Shown here one piece after another: positions 34,809 to 44,471 of a DNA stretch of 64,000 nt. Numbering within the stretch: the stretch's first letter is position 1; each line of letters opens with the position of its first letter. The stretch spans positions 1,922,001-1,986,000 of the forward strand of contig CM049991.1 in the NCBI GenBank assembly GCA_016630955.3. Direction: 5' to 3'. A program made the position numbers and the translations under genes. The notes under the pieces were generated by a model. It saw only the letters and a list, made by a program, of their open reading frames with translations, searched no databases and was not told the DNA's origin. This DNA comes from Didymella arachidicola (lineage: Eukaryota; Ascomycota; Dothideomycetes; Pleosporales; Didymellaceae).

Positions 34809-35340
34809 AGCATCGAATCTTCTAGAGCTACGCCACACTCTGAGCTGATCAGGATTAGTTTCAGATACAATACAAGCAGCCTTACCGATCTCATCCCTGC
34901 TACATAAGCTCGCGAGGGCCCGCTGCCGAAACGCATAGTGCCAAGGCCAGATGTCCGCGACACGGAGATAGGTTCGGACTACACATAACCAATGCCTGAT
35001 CGTCTTTGCGATCTAGGGTAAAGTGCGTCTAGGCTGGGCCTGTTGATCTAGTATTACCAAGATGTCAAGAGTCTCGGTGGCGGCGCTCCAGCAGGGTCAG
35101 AAGGTAAGGCGGTCCTTTGAGGCCCTGCCTTCAATGACCGCTGGCCAGATCGCGACAGCTGTAATTTTCCTGTCGCAACATCGAGGGTGAAAGGGAAGTC
35201 CTTGAAGGTGAGGATCGCGTAAACAACGGACCTGCAGATGCGTGTGCGGAAGGTTGAGGTGCGAGAAGGGTGGATCCATCTCGTTGAGGGGCATTTCTCG
35301 CTTACGGGCAGGGGACGTTACTCTACTTCAATCGCATTTT
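34809..35340 (-). pseudogene. 3' tail and spacer of a lost third NLR copy
   Basis: 35230-35330 repeats, with few changes, the very end of NLR 2 (31220-31300). This includes the tail motif REMPL.EM.PPF on the minus strand and the same GGCAGGGGACGTTA word. 34860-35200 resembles the spacer below NLR 2. The body of this third gene is gone: the junction with the truncated HET domain of NLR 2 lies near 34805. It is what remains after a deletion, probably recombination, in the tandem array. Confidence 0.65.
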
Positions 35341-35783
35341 GGTATTGTTGGGTAACTTTACCCGTGTCAATAGTAGCTGGGAACGATCACGTGTGGGCTT
35401 TTTGAAGGTGATTGATATTGGTTTCTTTTTTCTTCAAGTTGCCTGAACACAATGCTGCGTTTCTCAGTTCACATCAACTGCAGCGATAGACCTGCCGCAT
35501 CTCGTTCGCCGACCAGTATAATGTTCAGGCGCAAGGCTCACTAATATACCACAACAAACTTCGACATTGTTTATAACAACTACCACAGACTTACTCCTCT
35601 GAATTCACACTGTGCCACAGAATATGCCCTAAATGAGACACACTGTCAAGATACTATTAGTATTATGAAACCCTCGATCTGCTGATGGCTTCAATCTATT
35701 GATGTCTCTGTATCGAATTCACCTGCACCTCGTGCTCTGTCCCCCACATCTCTCAAAATCCCTGTCCTTCTTCAGCTGGAAAG
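35341..35783. other. intergenic
   Basis: No gene, repeat or RNA recognised. Confidence 0.35.
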
Positions 35784-36737
35784 TCAACGTCGCTGACTAC
35801 GTGAGCGTCGGGCAGTGGCCTCCTTATGACGAGCCAATGCGGCCGCAGCGAGCTCCAGGTAGCTCGCATCAGAAGTAGTCGGAAACCAGCACACGCGCAG
35901 AATCCCGAACTCTCCAGCCTCCATATCCAACTCGACCTGAGGGTACGCGTACGGCGCATCGATGATCTTATCCAAGTCAGTGTAGACGTTGGGGAATACC
36001 GGAATCTTCTCAGTGTACTTGGCGAGTTGAATGATCTTGAGATGTTTGTCATCGGAATCCGTCTCCATACGGGCCTGAGAAGCTCCAGCGGTGGCCTTAG
36101 TCTTGATGCGATGCATGTCTTGCAATTCAGACTGAGTCTTCTTGTTAGTGAAATGGACGTCTACGCTACGACTGCTGGACAGAGCCGGCGGTAAGACCGA
36201 CATGGAATCGCGCAGCTCCTTCTTCACTTTTCGGTCTTGGGCGGAATTCATGATGACAGGCCTCTTGAACTCTGGCTGCTTATTCATGGCTTTCGCGAGC
36301 TTGTTGACGCTCGTATGCTTCCTGAAACGCGCCTCTTTAGCCTGTTGAGCGCGATCGAGCGCTGGAGTGGGTGTTTCAATCTTAGGTTTCGGCTTTACCC
36401 TTGCCTTCGTAGTCTTCTTACGTTTGCCGGTAGTGGGCTCTTCGGTCGGTGTCCCTTGAGTGGCTGAAGACTGAGTGGTCGCAACAAACTTAATGCGTTT
36501 TGGCAAAGGCGCTTCGTCATCGGGTCCGTCATTCACGACGAACTCGTTCTCAGCCTTAGTACTCACCCGTTTACGCTTTGGCTTTGCGGTGATCTTTTGT
36601 ACTACACCACGCTTTTGAGGTCGAGCATCATGTGTCGTTGGAGGTGGAAGTGACGATACGTCCACAAGCGATGACAGCGGTGGAGGCTGGCGCCCAAAGG
36701 ATGATGGCGGCACGATTGGCTGTAGCAATGAAGCCAT
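35784..36737 (-). CDS. basic hypothetical protein, probably nuclear
   Basis: 317 residues from the ATG at 36737 (the longer frame begins with GTG). The N-terminal half is Pro/Ser-rich with several bipartite-NLS-like clusters (KPKRKR, GKRKKTTKARVKPKPK). The C-terminal ~120 residues are less biased and include DSMSVLPPALSSSRSVDVHF and EKIPVFPNVYTDLDKIIDAPY, which look folded. I do not recognise the family; a 3' exon could be missing. It has no clear functional tie to the neighbouring NLR or transporter genes. Confidence 0.5.
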   Translation of the reverse strand: MASLLQPIVPPSSFGRQPPPLSSLVDVSSLPPPTTHDARPQKRGVVQKITAKPKRKRVSTKAENEFVVNDGPDDEAPLPKRIKFVATTQSSATQGTPTEEPTTGKRKKTTKARVKPKPKIETPTPALDRAQQAKEARFRKHTSVNKLAKAMNKQPEFKRPVIMNSAQDRKVKKELRDSMSVLPPALSSSRSVDVHFTNKKTQSELQDMHRIKTKATAGASQARMETDSDDKHLKIIQLAKYTEKIPVFPNVYTDLDKIIDAPYAYPQVELDMEAGEFGILRVCWFPTTSDASYLELAAAALARHKEATARRSRSQRR

Positions 36738-38805
36738 CGGATGGTTTTCCACCGAGCCTAGGTGCTCATGTGTCTGTGACGTTCGATGACTCCTGCCGTG
36801 CTGAAATGGGCATCCCCCTCATGCTGCGGTTTGTCTGCCTTTTCGAAATTAGATAGAGACAAATGGCGCTTTGAAGATCTTTCAGGAAGCGTTGCACGAA
36901 GGCTACTCTGGTCTTGAAGAGCGTCGGAGCACTCTATCGACGAGAATGTGCGTTCAGGAGAGGACATTATTTGCGCAGTTGCGGTTGTGCAGGCGCTGGA
37001 TGTGAGTAGTGGTGATGATGAGCGCGGTTGGTTTGATTGTACGAAGGTTTTGCGAGATATGGACTTTGCGCAAGTCTGAGTGAAAGCGATTGTCGTTGAC
37101 GAGGAGGACTTGTTGGTATCTATAGCCACACAAGGTCAAAGTGAAACCACTGCTGCCGGGCGCATAGTAAGAAACTCCAGCATAGGTACAGTCACGCATG
37201 CCCGCGGGAAGGAATCGAAACACTGTTTTCCAAGTCGATGGTGCAGTTCGGGTCTGGAAAGGTACCCGCAATATCGTTGACTGAGTATAGACCAGACCCC
37301 TGCCCAAGGGATGGAGGTTGCGACTAGCATAACCCGCCAAACAATGTAAATAGACGTTACTGCGCTTCAAAAGCGATTTGCATATCGGTAACGTTCTGGT
37401 GGCAGCAAGGTAACCAGCCAAGGCCCAGAGCAAGACCCCCGCTCCTCCCTTTCCATATGGTCCGTAGGACAAGTAGATGCATTTATTTATCATGTAACCA
37501 ATTCCATGATGAGAAACACATTTGGGCCTGGGTAGCTGAGCACGGGTCATCAACAAATAGCCTTTCTTCCGACAGAATGATATTTAGATCTTGTCTGACG
37601 GTCGACTATAATAAGGTTCAAGCCGTTGGTATGATGGATCATATCGTGTGTTGTTGCGCTCTGATTGATTTGACAGAGAATAGTACCATTTATCTTAACA
37701 ATTTAACCCGAGGATGAGGCGCGATTCCTAAGCAGATTAGCAAGGTAAGAGGCCAATGGGGTCGATACTCCCATGCAATCCACAATTGGATGCGAGTCGT
37801 TGCACAATGAGCGAAATTCTCACCTTTGTCGGACTCATCGATTGCGGGTAGATCGCTTTACGCTGACACACTGCAAGCAAGGATTGAATATTCGTGCCGG
37901 TAGTAGTCCGGAGCATGGGGGCCACAGGACAGAGAGGCGAGTATTTGTGGGTGAGCGATGATCCAAATTCTTTCACAACCACAGCGAGGTTGGAACTGTT
38001 GCTGGAATTGACGCCTCTGAGGTGCTTGGAACACTACATTCGAAATTCACGCCTGTCGAGTTCCGATGACGTATGGCTGCGTGGAGAGGCTCTGAATAAT
38101 AGGTGTTTCTCCGGCGTGGATATTGAAGGCAGAACGCGGCATCTCAGCTCAATGGATCTGATCATCGCTATGATGCCCTGAAGAATTTTGACGCTGCCTC
38201 AGTATGCATCTCGTGAACTGAAAATGTCTAAGCTTCCACGGATGCCAGTTTGCCAATGTACGGAGATAAACTTATAGGACTTGGCAGTGAAGTGTGAGGA
38301 TGCTGATTTTCTACAAGAGTCTTTGTCGCGCGAGCGTGGAGGTATCGGGAGAAGTCGCCAGTACCAGACGTGTCGCCCAGATAACGTTGGAAGATGCCTG
38401 GCCTTTGACGCAACAAAATGACTGAAATTGCGACGTTCCGGCGGGGCGAGGCGGCAACGACTTGAATTTCCGCTCGGCATCAGAGCGGATCTGGCTTGGC
38501 TTTCACCCGATGTCGGCCCCGCTTGTCATATGCCGAACGGTGATTTCCCCCACGGACGCTCATTGGTCAGAATCTAATAAGAACCATCGATAACAACGCG
38601 AGGAAGGACCGATGCAGTGTCATTTTGAACTGGCTGTTGAGCGGCGTATCTCTGTTATCTCTCACCAAGACGAACTTGCTTAGCCAGGACAGTATATGAA
38701 AATGTCACAAGATGGATGTGTGGTTCAAAAAGCAGAGGCTGCTCACCTGAAAACATCAGGCACACACGATCGTCGAAGTCTGCACTCATCCCGTATTCTT
38801 CAAGC
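36738..38805. other. intergenic, no convincing gene
   Basis: Several 60-200 codon frames are present, but none has ATG start, motifs and composition together. The right part contains the promoter of the transporter gene. Confidence 0.4.
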
Positions 38806-40378
38806 ATGACTACCACCGACGCGAAGCAGGCCGATGAGGCCAATGTCGAACAGAATATTGCTGTTAGCTCGACATACGTCCCGGATCTGAACGACAAGGC
38901 CATGGAGAGGCGCATAGTCCGCAAGATTGACATGCGCATCCTGCCGTTCATTTGTATCTCGTACCTCATCAATTATCTGGATCGTGTAAGTAGACTCACA
39001 GTAAGATTGCTAGATACTAGCTCACAGCCAACAGGTCAACCTAGGCAATGCTCGTACGTTGAACAACGACACCCCTACGAGCAATCTCGTGAATGAGCTC
39101 GACCTCACTGGAAACCGCTACAACATCGCCGTTGCCGTGTTCTTCGTGCCGTATGTCATTTTCGAAGCACCAAGCAACTTCGCCATGAAGTACTTTTCGC
39201 CTTCGGTATGGATTGGTCGCATCATGATCAGCTGGGGTATCATCACGATCTGCACTTGCGCTGTCAAGAGCTTTGGTGGTCTTCTCGCTATCCGATTCTT
39301 CCTCGGCGTCGCAGAGGCTGGCTTCTTCCCGGGCGTTGTAATGTATCTTTGCTACTGGTACAAGCCGTCTGAGCGAGCAACCCGCCTGGCTATTTTCGCC
39401 AGTTCCGTTGCGGTAGCGGGCGCTTTCAGTGGTCTCTTGGCGACTGGTATCTCGTTCTTGAACGGGAAAGCGGGTCTGGCTGGATGGCAGTGGCTCTTCG
39501 TCATCACTGGTATTCCTGCGGTCCTCTTTGGAGTTGTCGTGTGGTTCTTCATGCCCAACTATCCCCAGGATGCCAAGTTCTTCACTGAAGAGGAACGCGC
39601 TTTCGCCATCGCCCGCATGGGACCTTTTGCGCCCAATAAGGAGGACAAAACGTTCAGCGCAACGATCGCCAAGCAGACGCTGTTAGACCCTCTGTTCTGG
39701 GTCTACGCAATCAGCTACTTCTTCATGGTCAACAGCCTGAACGCCTTCTCTTACTTCTCCCCCACCATTATCGCCAACCTTGGATTCACAGGTTATACTG
39801 GACAGCTGCTGACTGTACCGCCCAATGCCTTCGCTTTGCTCATCATTGTGGGCAATTGCGTTCACTCGGACTACACCAGTGAGCGCATTCGTCACGCCCT
39901 CGCCGGTCTGACTCTTGTCGGCACTGGATACTTACTCCTGGCCGTGGTGAAGAACTGGATCGGCCGTTACGTCGCTGTGTTCTTGATTGCATGCACTAAT
40001 GCTGCGGTTATGCCGTTCCTTGCCCATCGTACCGCGACAGTTTCCGGCTCGACTGCGACTGCATTGGCTACCGGCGTGACTATCGCCATTTCCAACTGCG
40101 GAGGTATCAGCGCTCCTTTTCTCTTTCCCAAGACCGACGGACCAAACTATCCTATGGGCAACTGGACCGTATTCGCCATGTTGGTCATCACCTTCCTTGG
40201 CACAATCTATCTTGGCTTCAGGCTCGGTACAAGTGCTGAGTACCGCGATTTTGCTCCTGGAGCAGCGGAGCAGTTGGCGGCAAGGACTAGCATTGAAGGG
40301 AAAATTCCTGACGAAGGCAGGGACTCTCGCGAATTCCCAACTCCAATTGCCAAGGACAGCGAGGTCGTGAAGGCTTGA
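38806..40378 (+). CDS. MFS transporter, anion:cation symporter (allantoate/nicotinate permease-like)
   Basis: 507 residues in two exons: 38806-38985 and 39035-40378, with a 49-nt intron (GTAAGT...ACAG) that joins YLINYLDR to VNLGNAR in phase 0. It shows the family signatures: the TM1 end ICISYLINYLDRVNLGNAR, the loop GDP-like RFFLGVAEAGFFPGVVMYL, GWQWLFVITGIPAVLFG and FMPNYPQDAKF before the central cytoplasmic loop. The profile fits 12 membrane helices. ACS-family members import small organic anions (allantoate, nicotinate, tartrate and similar) with protons. The substrate cannot be read from the sequence. A decayed Zn2Cys6 regulator lies convergently 0.2 kb downstream. Confidence 0.92.
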
Positions 40379-40497
40379 GCAGCTATTCAGTCCTACACCA
40401 TAGAGCAATAGACAAAAGCAATTAATCTCTGTACCTCTCGCTAAAGTCCTGGAAATTCCTTTGATATTGCTTCTGTCAGGAGCATCGTGCAACAGAT

Positions 40498-40552
40498 GCG
40501 CAGAGTTGCAGAGTCGCAGAGTCGCATAGTTGCAGAGTCGCAGCTGCTAGCA
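40498..40552. repeat. short tandem repeat of CAGAGTCG/CAGAGTTG
   Basis: About five imperfect copies of an 8-bp unit just downstream of the transporter gene. Confidence 0.7.
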
Positions 40553-41272
40553 AGAGCCGCCCTTCTTGCTCCTTAGATACAAGGATGGCTGCGCGTTGTA
40601 GGACAGTGATGGTACTGACTGTGCAGCTATTAGAGAAGCTATTGATGGCAGGAGACGAGGCGTGTGATGGTTATCTTCATTAGGTGACTTTGCATCAGCT
40701 AGAGGCTGAAGTAGCGGCAGTGCGTACTCAGCGTGCAATGCTGTTAATGTGGGAAGATTGTGTACTGCCTGGCCTATACTCCGCGGTATGAGAGAGTTTT
40801 CAGCGGAACCGCATCGCAGTGGTACTAGCGGCTGTGGTTTTCTGTAGTATTCGCACTCAACACTAGGTTCTCTGATGGTCACAGTTAACACACGTTTCGG
40901 GATGTTCACATTTTGGAACTTACTGCAGCTTGCGCTCTTACTCATCAGCTTTGGAGACCCGGTCACTCAAAGTTTTGAGCCCGATAAGAGTGTCATATCC
41001 TCCACTGGGCCTATCGTAAACTCTTCACAGTAAGGTGCATGTACCGCATGACAGAGAGCACACCTAGCCGAATGGACAGGGATTCCTGCTACAGACATCT
41101 GTTCTTACGGCTGTAATTGTACAGGTAATTCCTCAGCATACGTCTCTAACCTCAGAGCTTTGGTGGCGTAGCCTGCGCATTCGTAGTCACCGCGTAGACA
41201 TTTGTTACATTTCAGCTTAGCTTTGTCGCATTTCTTCTTATGCCTCTGGCAGGGTCTACATCCTGTCTTGGT
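40547..41272 (-). pseudogene. decayed Zn2Cys6 fungal transcription factor
   Basis: The frame from 41272 encodes TGCRPCQRHKKKCDKAKLKC followed by NKCLRGDYEC. This is an exact C-x2-C-x6-C-x6-C-x2-C-x6-C binuclear cluster with the usual basic stretch. An in-frame TAA stands directly before it. A TAA and a TGA follow within the next 100 codons. The same frame then stays open through 40966-40547, where an ordinary protein-like sequence continues. The regulatory middle domain is not recognisable. It may once have controlled the adjacent transporter gene, but that is only a guess from proximity. Confidence 0.65.
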
Positions 41273-42530
41273 TTAACTACTGAAATGTTGTATTTTTTTA
41301 GCCCGTATCTGATTACATTGCAGATCAATTCTGGAGTTATCAGATGCGTTTACCATGCGAGCGCTAGGAGCGTCTGTGATCACCAAAGCTACGTCTGTAT
41401 ATTGTAGCTCTAGAGTGCCTGACGCGCGTCTCTAGTTGCGTTACTGACTTTGTACTTCGTCATCCTATGGTGCTCAAAAGAAGAGGCTTCTCTTGCGGGC
41501 ATAGATCGCTGACAGGGCTCTGAGTTTGGCTTTTGCTCAACACAGGGTGTCGCAGGAAATGGCCCGGCAAGCATGGGCCCTCTCACCAAAGACCTGCGCA
41601 AGCATCCACTCCGCTTTGAGTGTGCTAGTTCTCTCTTCGAGATACGTTCAACACTTCTGGCTCCAGCCGGCGCATTAAGGTCGACGGAGTCGCTGGTTCG
41701 GCGAAAGCTGAGCTGTTGAGGAACGCACTCCAAAGCCACCTCACGCTCTGGTTCAGTCAAGTTGTTTGGTCTGGGTTAGGATATTCTCCTATTGGTGACA
41801 ATAGAGGCCGGCGCATCTTGATTATTGAGTATGTTTCTCGGCGGGTCTAAAACATGTACAATTGCTGATATGCGTAGTACGGATCTCCCTCCTGACAGGG
41901 ACCGTAGAAGGGAAGACCTCAAGTAGCCTGGCATCGCTATCCATCAAGACTACTCGTGTAAGACTAGAGGTATTGGGGCGAATGGTAATGTGACAAGACG
42001 GCATTCTCAGTGCCACGATACAAGGAGGTTTCTCGAGCCATCTGCGCCCTTAGCGCTGTAACGGTAGGTTGACAGCACTGCAAGGCCGCCACCAAGGTTA
42101 TTGGCCTTTTTAGTGATGACAAGCGACAACGTATGTGACCGGAAGTTCTGGGGCTTTAGCTAGGTAGTATATATTCTTCCAACAATGTGGTGTAATAATC
42201 TTGTTTCGTAGCCGAGCTGCTCGCTGCGGCGAGGGTAATGGCTAGGACGAAAGGGCCATACTGTGCCATAATTCATTGCAGCGCCTTGACATGCGGCAAG
42301 GCAGTCAGCGGAAAAGCCATTGGAACACTTGCTGAGGCATAGGCTGCCGTACGGACTCCCCAAAAGGGGTGAGTCTTGGAATAAAGGGTGTTGCGTATCA
42401 CCGTACCTCAGTGGGTAGTATGCAGAAGAGAAGAATAGGCAATTGCAGGCGTATTGTTCGCGACAGAGTAGGAGAAGATGGAATCGCTTATTTACCTAAG
42501 CATGGCTGGCTTAGGTAGCGCCTCCTAAAC
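41273..42530. other. intergenic, no convincing gene
   Basis: One 116-codon minus-strand frame (41410-41760) has no recognisable motif. It is likely non-coding. Confidence 0.35.
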
Positions 42531-42539
42531 ACCCTAGCA

Positions 42540-43036
42540 CCGGCACTTTCTCCCTTTAACACTTGCTAACACTAGGACCGTACACTTTAAGCGTTAGTGT
42601 ATAGTATATTACTAAAGCTTAAATTTAATTATCTTTAAGAGAATAACTATCTTAAAGTATTTAGATTTACAAACCTTTACCCTAAAGTATTTATATATAG
42701 TAGCCTCTTATTAGTTATACTAAAGTGTAGGTATAAGCTATATATTATAGACTTAGTAAAGATAAGTAAGCTTTACCTAAGAGGCTAGAAATAGGTATTA
42801 GTTCTAGAGTTAACTTTTAGCGCGTAGTATACTATATATAAAGCCCTCTTCTATATCTTTAAATTATCTTATATATATAACTATTCTAGACGCTAATAGA
42901 TAAGTTATTATATAGCTCTAGTACCTTCTATATCTAATAATATATTTTATAAGTAAGTTACCTACCTAATACTACTAACCTACCTATATAGTAACTTTAT
43001 ATAATACTATAATAATTAACTATAGTTTATAATATA
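42540..43036. repeat. TA-rich, RIP-like degenerate sequence
   Basis: Almost pure A/T with many TA and TATA words and no open frame. It is the DNA into which the RIP-mutated pogo element had inserted; its own origin is unreadable. Confidence 0.7.
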
Positions 43037-43408
43037 CCTTATAGATAAGCTATCTATATAGGTAAGTTATCTACTTTTACTAAGACTCTCCCCTATTATA
43101 CCCTACTTTAGCCTATATTAGCCTACTCTAGGCTAGTATAGAGTAAAGCAACCTATAGTATTACTTAGAGACCTCTTCTACTTTATTCTTATATATTTAT
43201 ATATTATACTCTGTCTTTCTATATATTCTACAGTATTATTAGGATAGTTTACCCTCTTTAGCACGCGCCTACTTCTTTACCTTCTTACTATTACTATATA
43301 CTCTAAACTCCTTTAGAGTAGTTAGTTACTAGCCCTCCTTAATTATTAGGCTTTTCTCTACCTTAATTTACTTTCTTTTATATAATCTGCGTTGTATAGC
43401 TACCTTAG

Positions 43409-43884
43409 TGTTGAAGTCGTACTTTAAGCAAAGCTCGTAAGCACTAATTCTATTGGTTCTCGGGGATGAGTACGGTGACAGGAAGCCGAAAGGGTTGGTT
43501 GCAATAAGGTGTACAGATACGATCTGTCAGTCTTGAGAGCAGGGTAACGATGAGTAGTACAGAGTAGACTGTCTAGCTCGAAGGTTGGGTTTGAGATCCA
43601 AAGACAAACTTGATAACTTAGGTTGAACACGAACCGTAAGGGTTGTGTTCCTACATACTATATACTTAAGGAGTGTAAGGGTGTTATGCGCGATGCTCTG
43701 TCGCTCTGTGTGTTCTCTCGAGATCAGGAGAGCAAGGAGAGCAACGCTGCTTTCTTGTTCTCATGCCAAGGAGAGGTCGGAGAGAGCACCTCTTGTTGTG
43801 CTCTCTCGTGTTTACTCGCTTGGTGAGAGCGACCCCGGTTGCCCCGCGAGTTAAAGTGGGGCTAGGCTGCAACGGACCGTAACA
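43409..43884 (-). repeat. 3' LTR of element 1 (U3 type I)
   Basis: 476 bp. The plus-strand left half (to about 43655) is the R-U5 part shared by all LTRs here. The right half is the U3, with repeated GAGAGC/GCTCTC words. A TATATAC box on the plus strand (GTATATA in sense) marks the junction. Confidence 0.95.
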
Positions 43885-43899
43885 CTATCCTCCCCCTTC
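43885..43899 (-). other. polypurine tract of element 1
   Basis: In sense GAAGGGGGAGGATAG directly precedes the 3' LTR, as needed for plus-strand priming. Confidence 0.8.
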
Positions 43900-43928
43900 A
43901 TAGCTTTGCCCTCAAAGCTGCGAGCACT

Positions 43929-44471
43929 ATGCCCAAAGCACCAAAATCCTCCAAACCAGTCGTTAAGGACAACAGTACTGCGCGTCGCCTCAACCTCGCA
44001 GAATACATCGATCTCTTTGGTGACGCTATGCCTGTCGCGTGTCGAAACTGCCGAGAGGCTGGTCTAGTGTGCCGCGTGCACGTTCGGTCCGGTCGTTGCA
44101 ACGAGTGCAACCGTTCGAACTCCAAGACTTGCAACATACGGATTTCTTCTGACGAATGGTCCATTATTAAAGAAGAGAAGGAGCGTCTGCAGGCGCGACT
44201 TTATGAAATACAGAAAGAAGAGTTGGAGATAAAGAAGGCGCTGGCGGAGAACGCTGATCGCGCCGCAGAGGCGATCGCGGTCGAGGAAATGGAAATCCAG
44301 CGTATTGAGCAACAGGAAGCGACGTCGGCGCCTTCCGATGGTGTTGCTCTGTCTCCTTTTACGTGGAGTATCATGGACGGGCTTTCAGACGAAGTCTGGG
44401 CCGCAAACCCTCCGTCGTACCTGAACGAGGCTGTTGCTGGTACTGAGACAACAGCTGTTGGCAATTCTTGA
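43929..44471 (+). CDS. antisense accessory protein: Zn2Cys6-like cluster plus coiled coil
   Basis: 180 residues, ATG at 43929, on the strand opposite to gag-pol, between the polypurine tract and the end of pol. Its 3' end overlaps pol by 101 bp. Cysteines at about residues 39-69 follow C-x2-C-x6-C-x8-C-x2-C-x7-C (CRNC...C...CNEC...C), within the spacing of fungal Zn2Cys6 DNA-binding domains. A Glu/Lys coiled coil (about residues 75-140) and an acidic, aromatic tail (FTWSIMDGLSDEVW) follow, a layout like a minimal Gal4-type activator. Element 2 carries a homologue with a very different sequence but the same architecture, which argues for real coding function. The adjacent U3 of the 3' LTR would be its natural promoter. 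Function is inferred, not known. Confidence 0.75.
   Translation: MPKAPKSSKPVVKDNSTARRLNLAEYIDLFGDAMPVACRNCREAGLVCRVHVRSGRCNECNRSNSKTCNIRISSDEWSIIKEEKERLQARLYEIQKEELEIKKALAENADRAAEAIAVEEMEIQRIEQQEATSAPSDGVALSPFTWSIMDGLSDEVWAANPPSYLNEAVAGTETTAVGNS

Noticed and set aside
36954..37556. 200-codon minus-strand frame upstream of the basic hypothetical gene
   Set aside because: No motif and no convincing splice link; more likely 5' flank.
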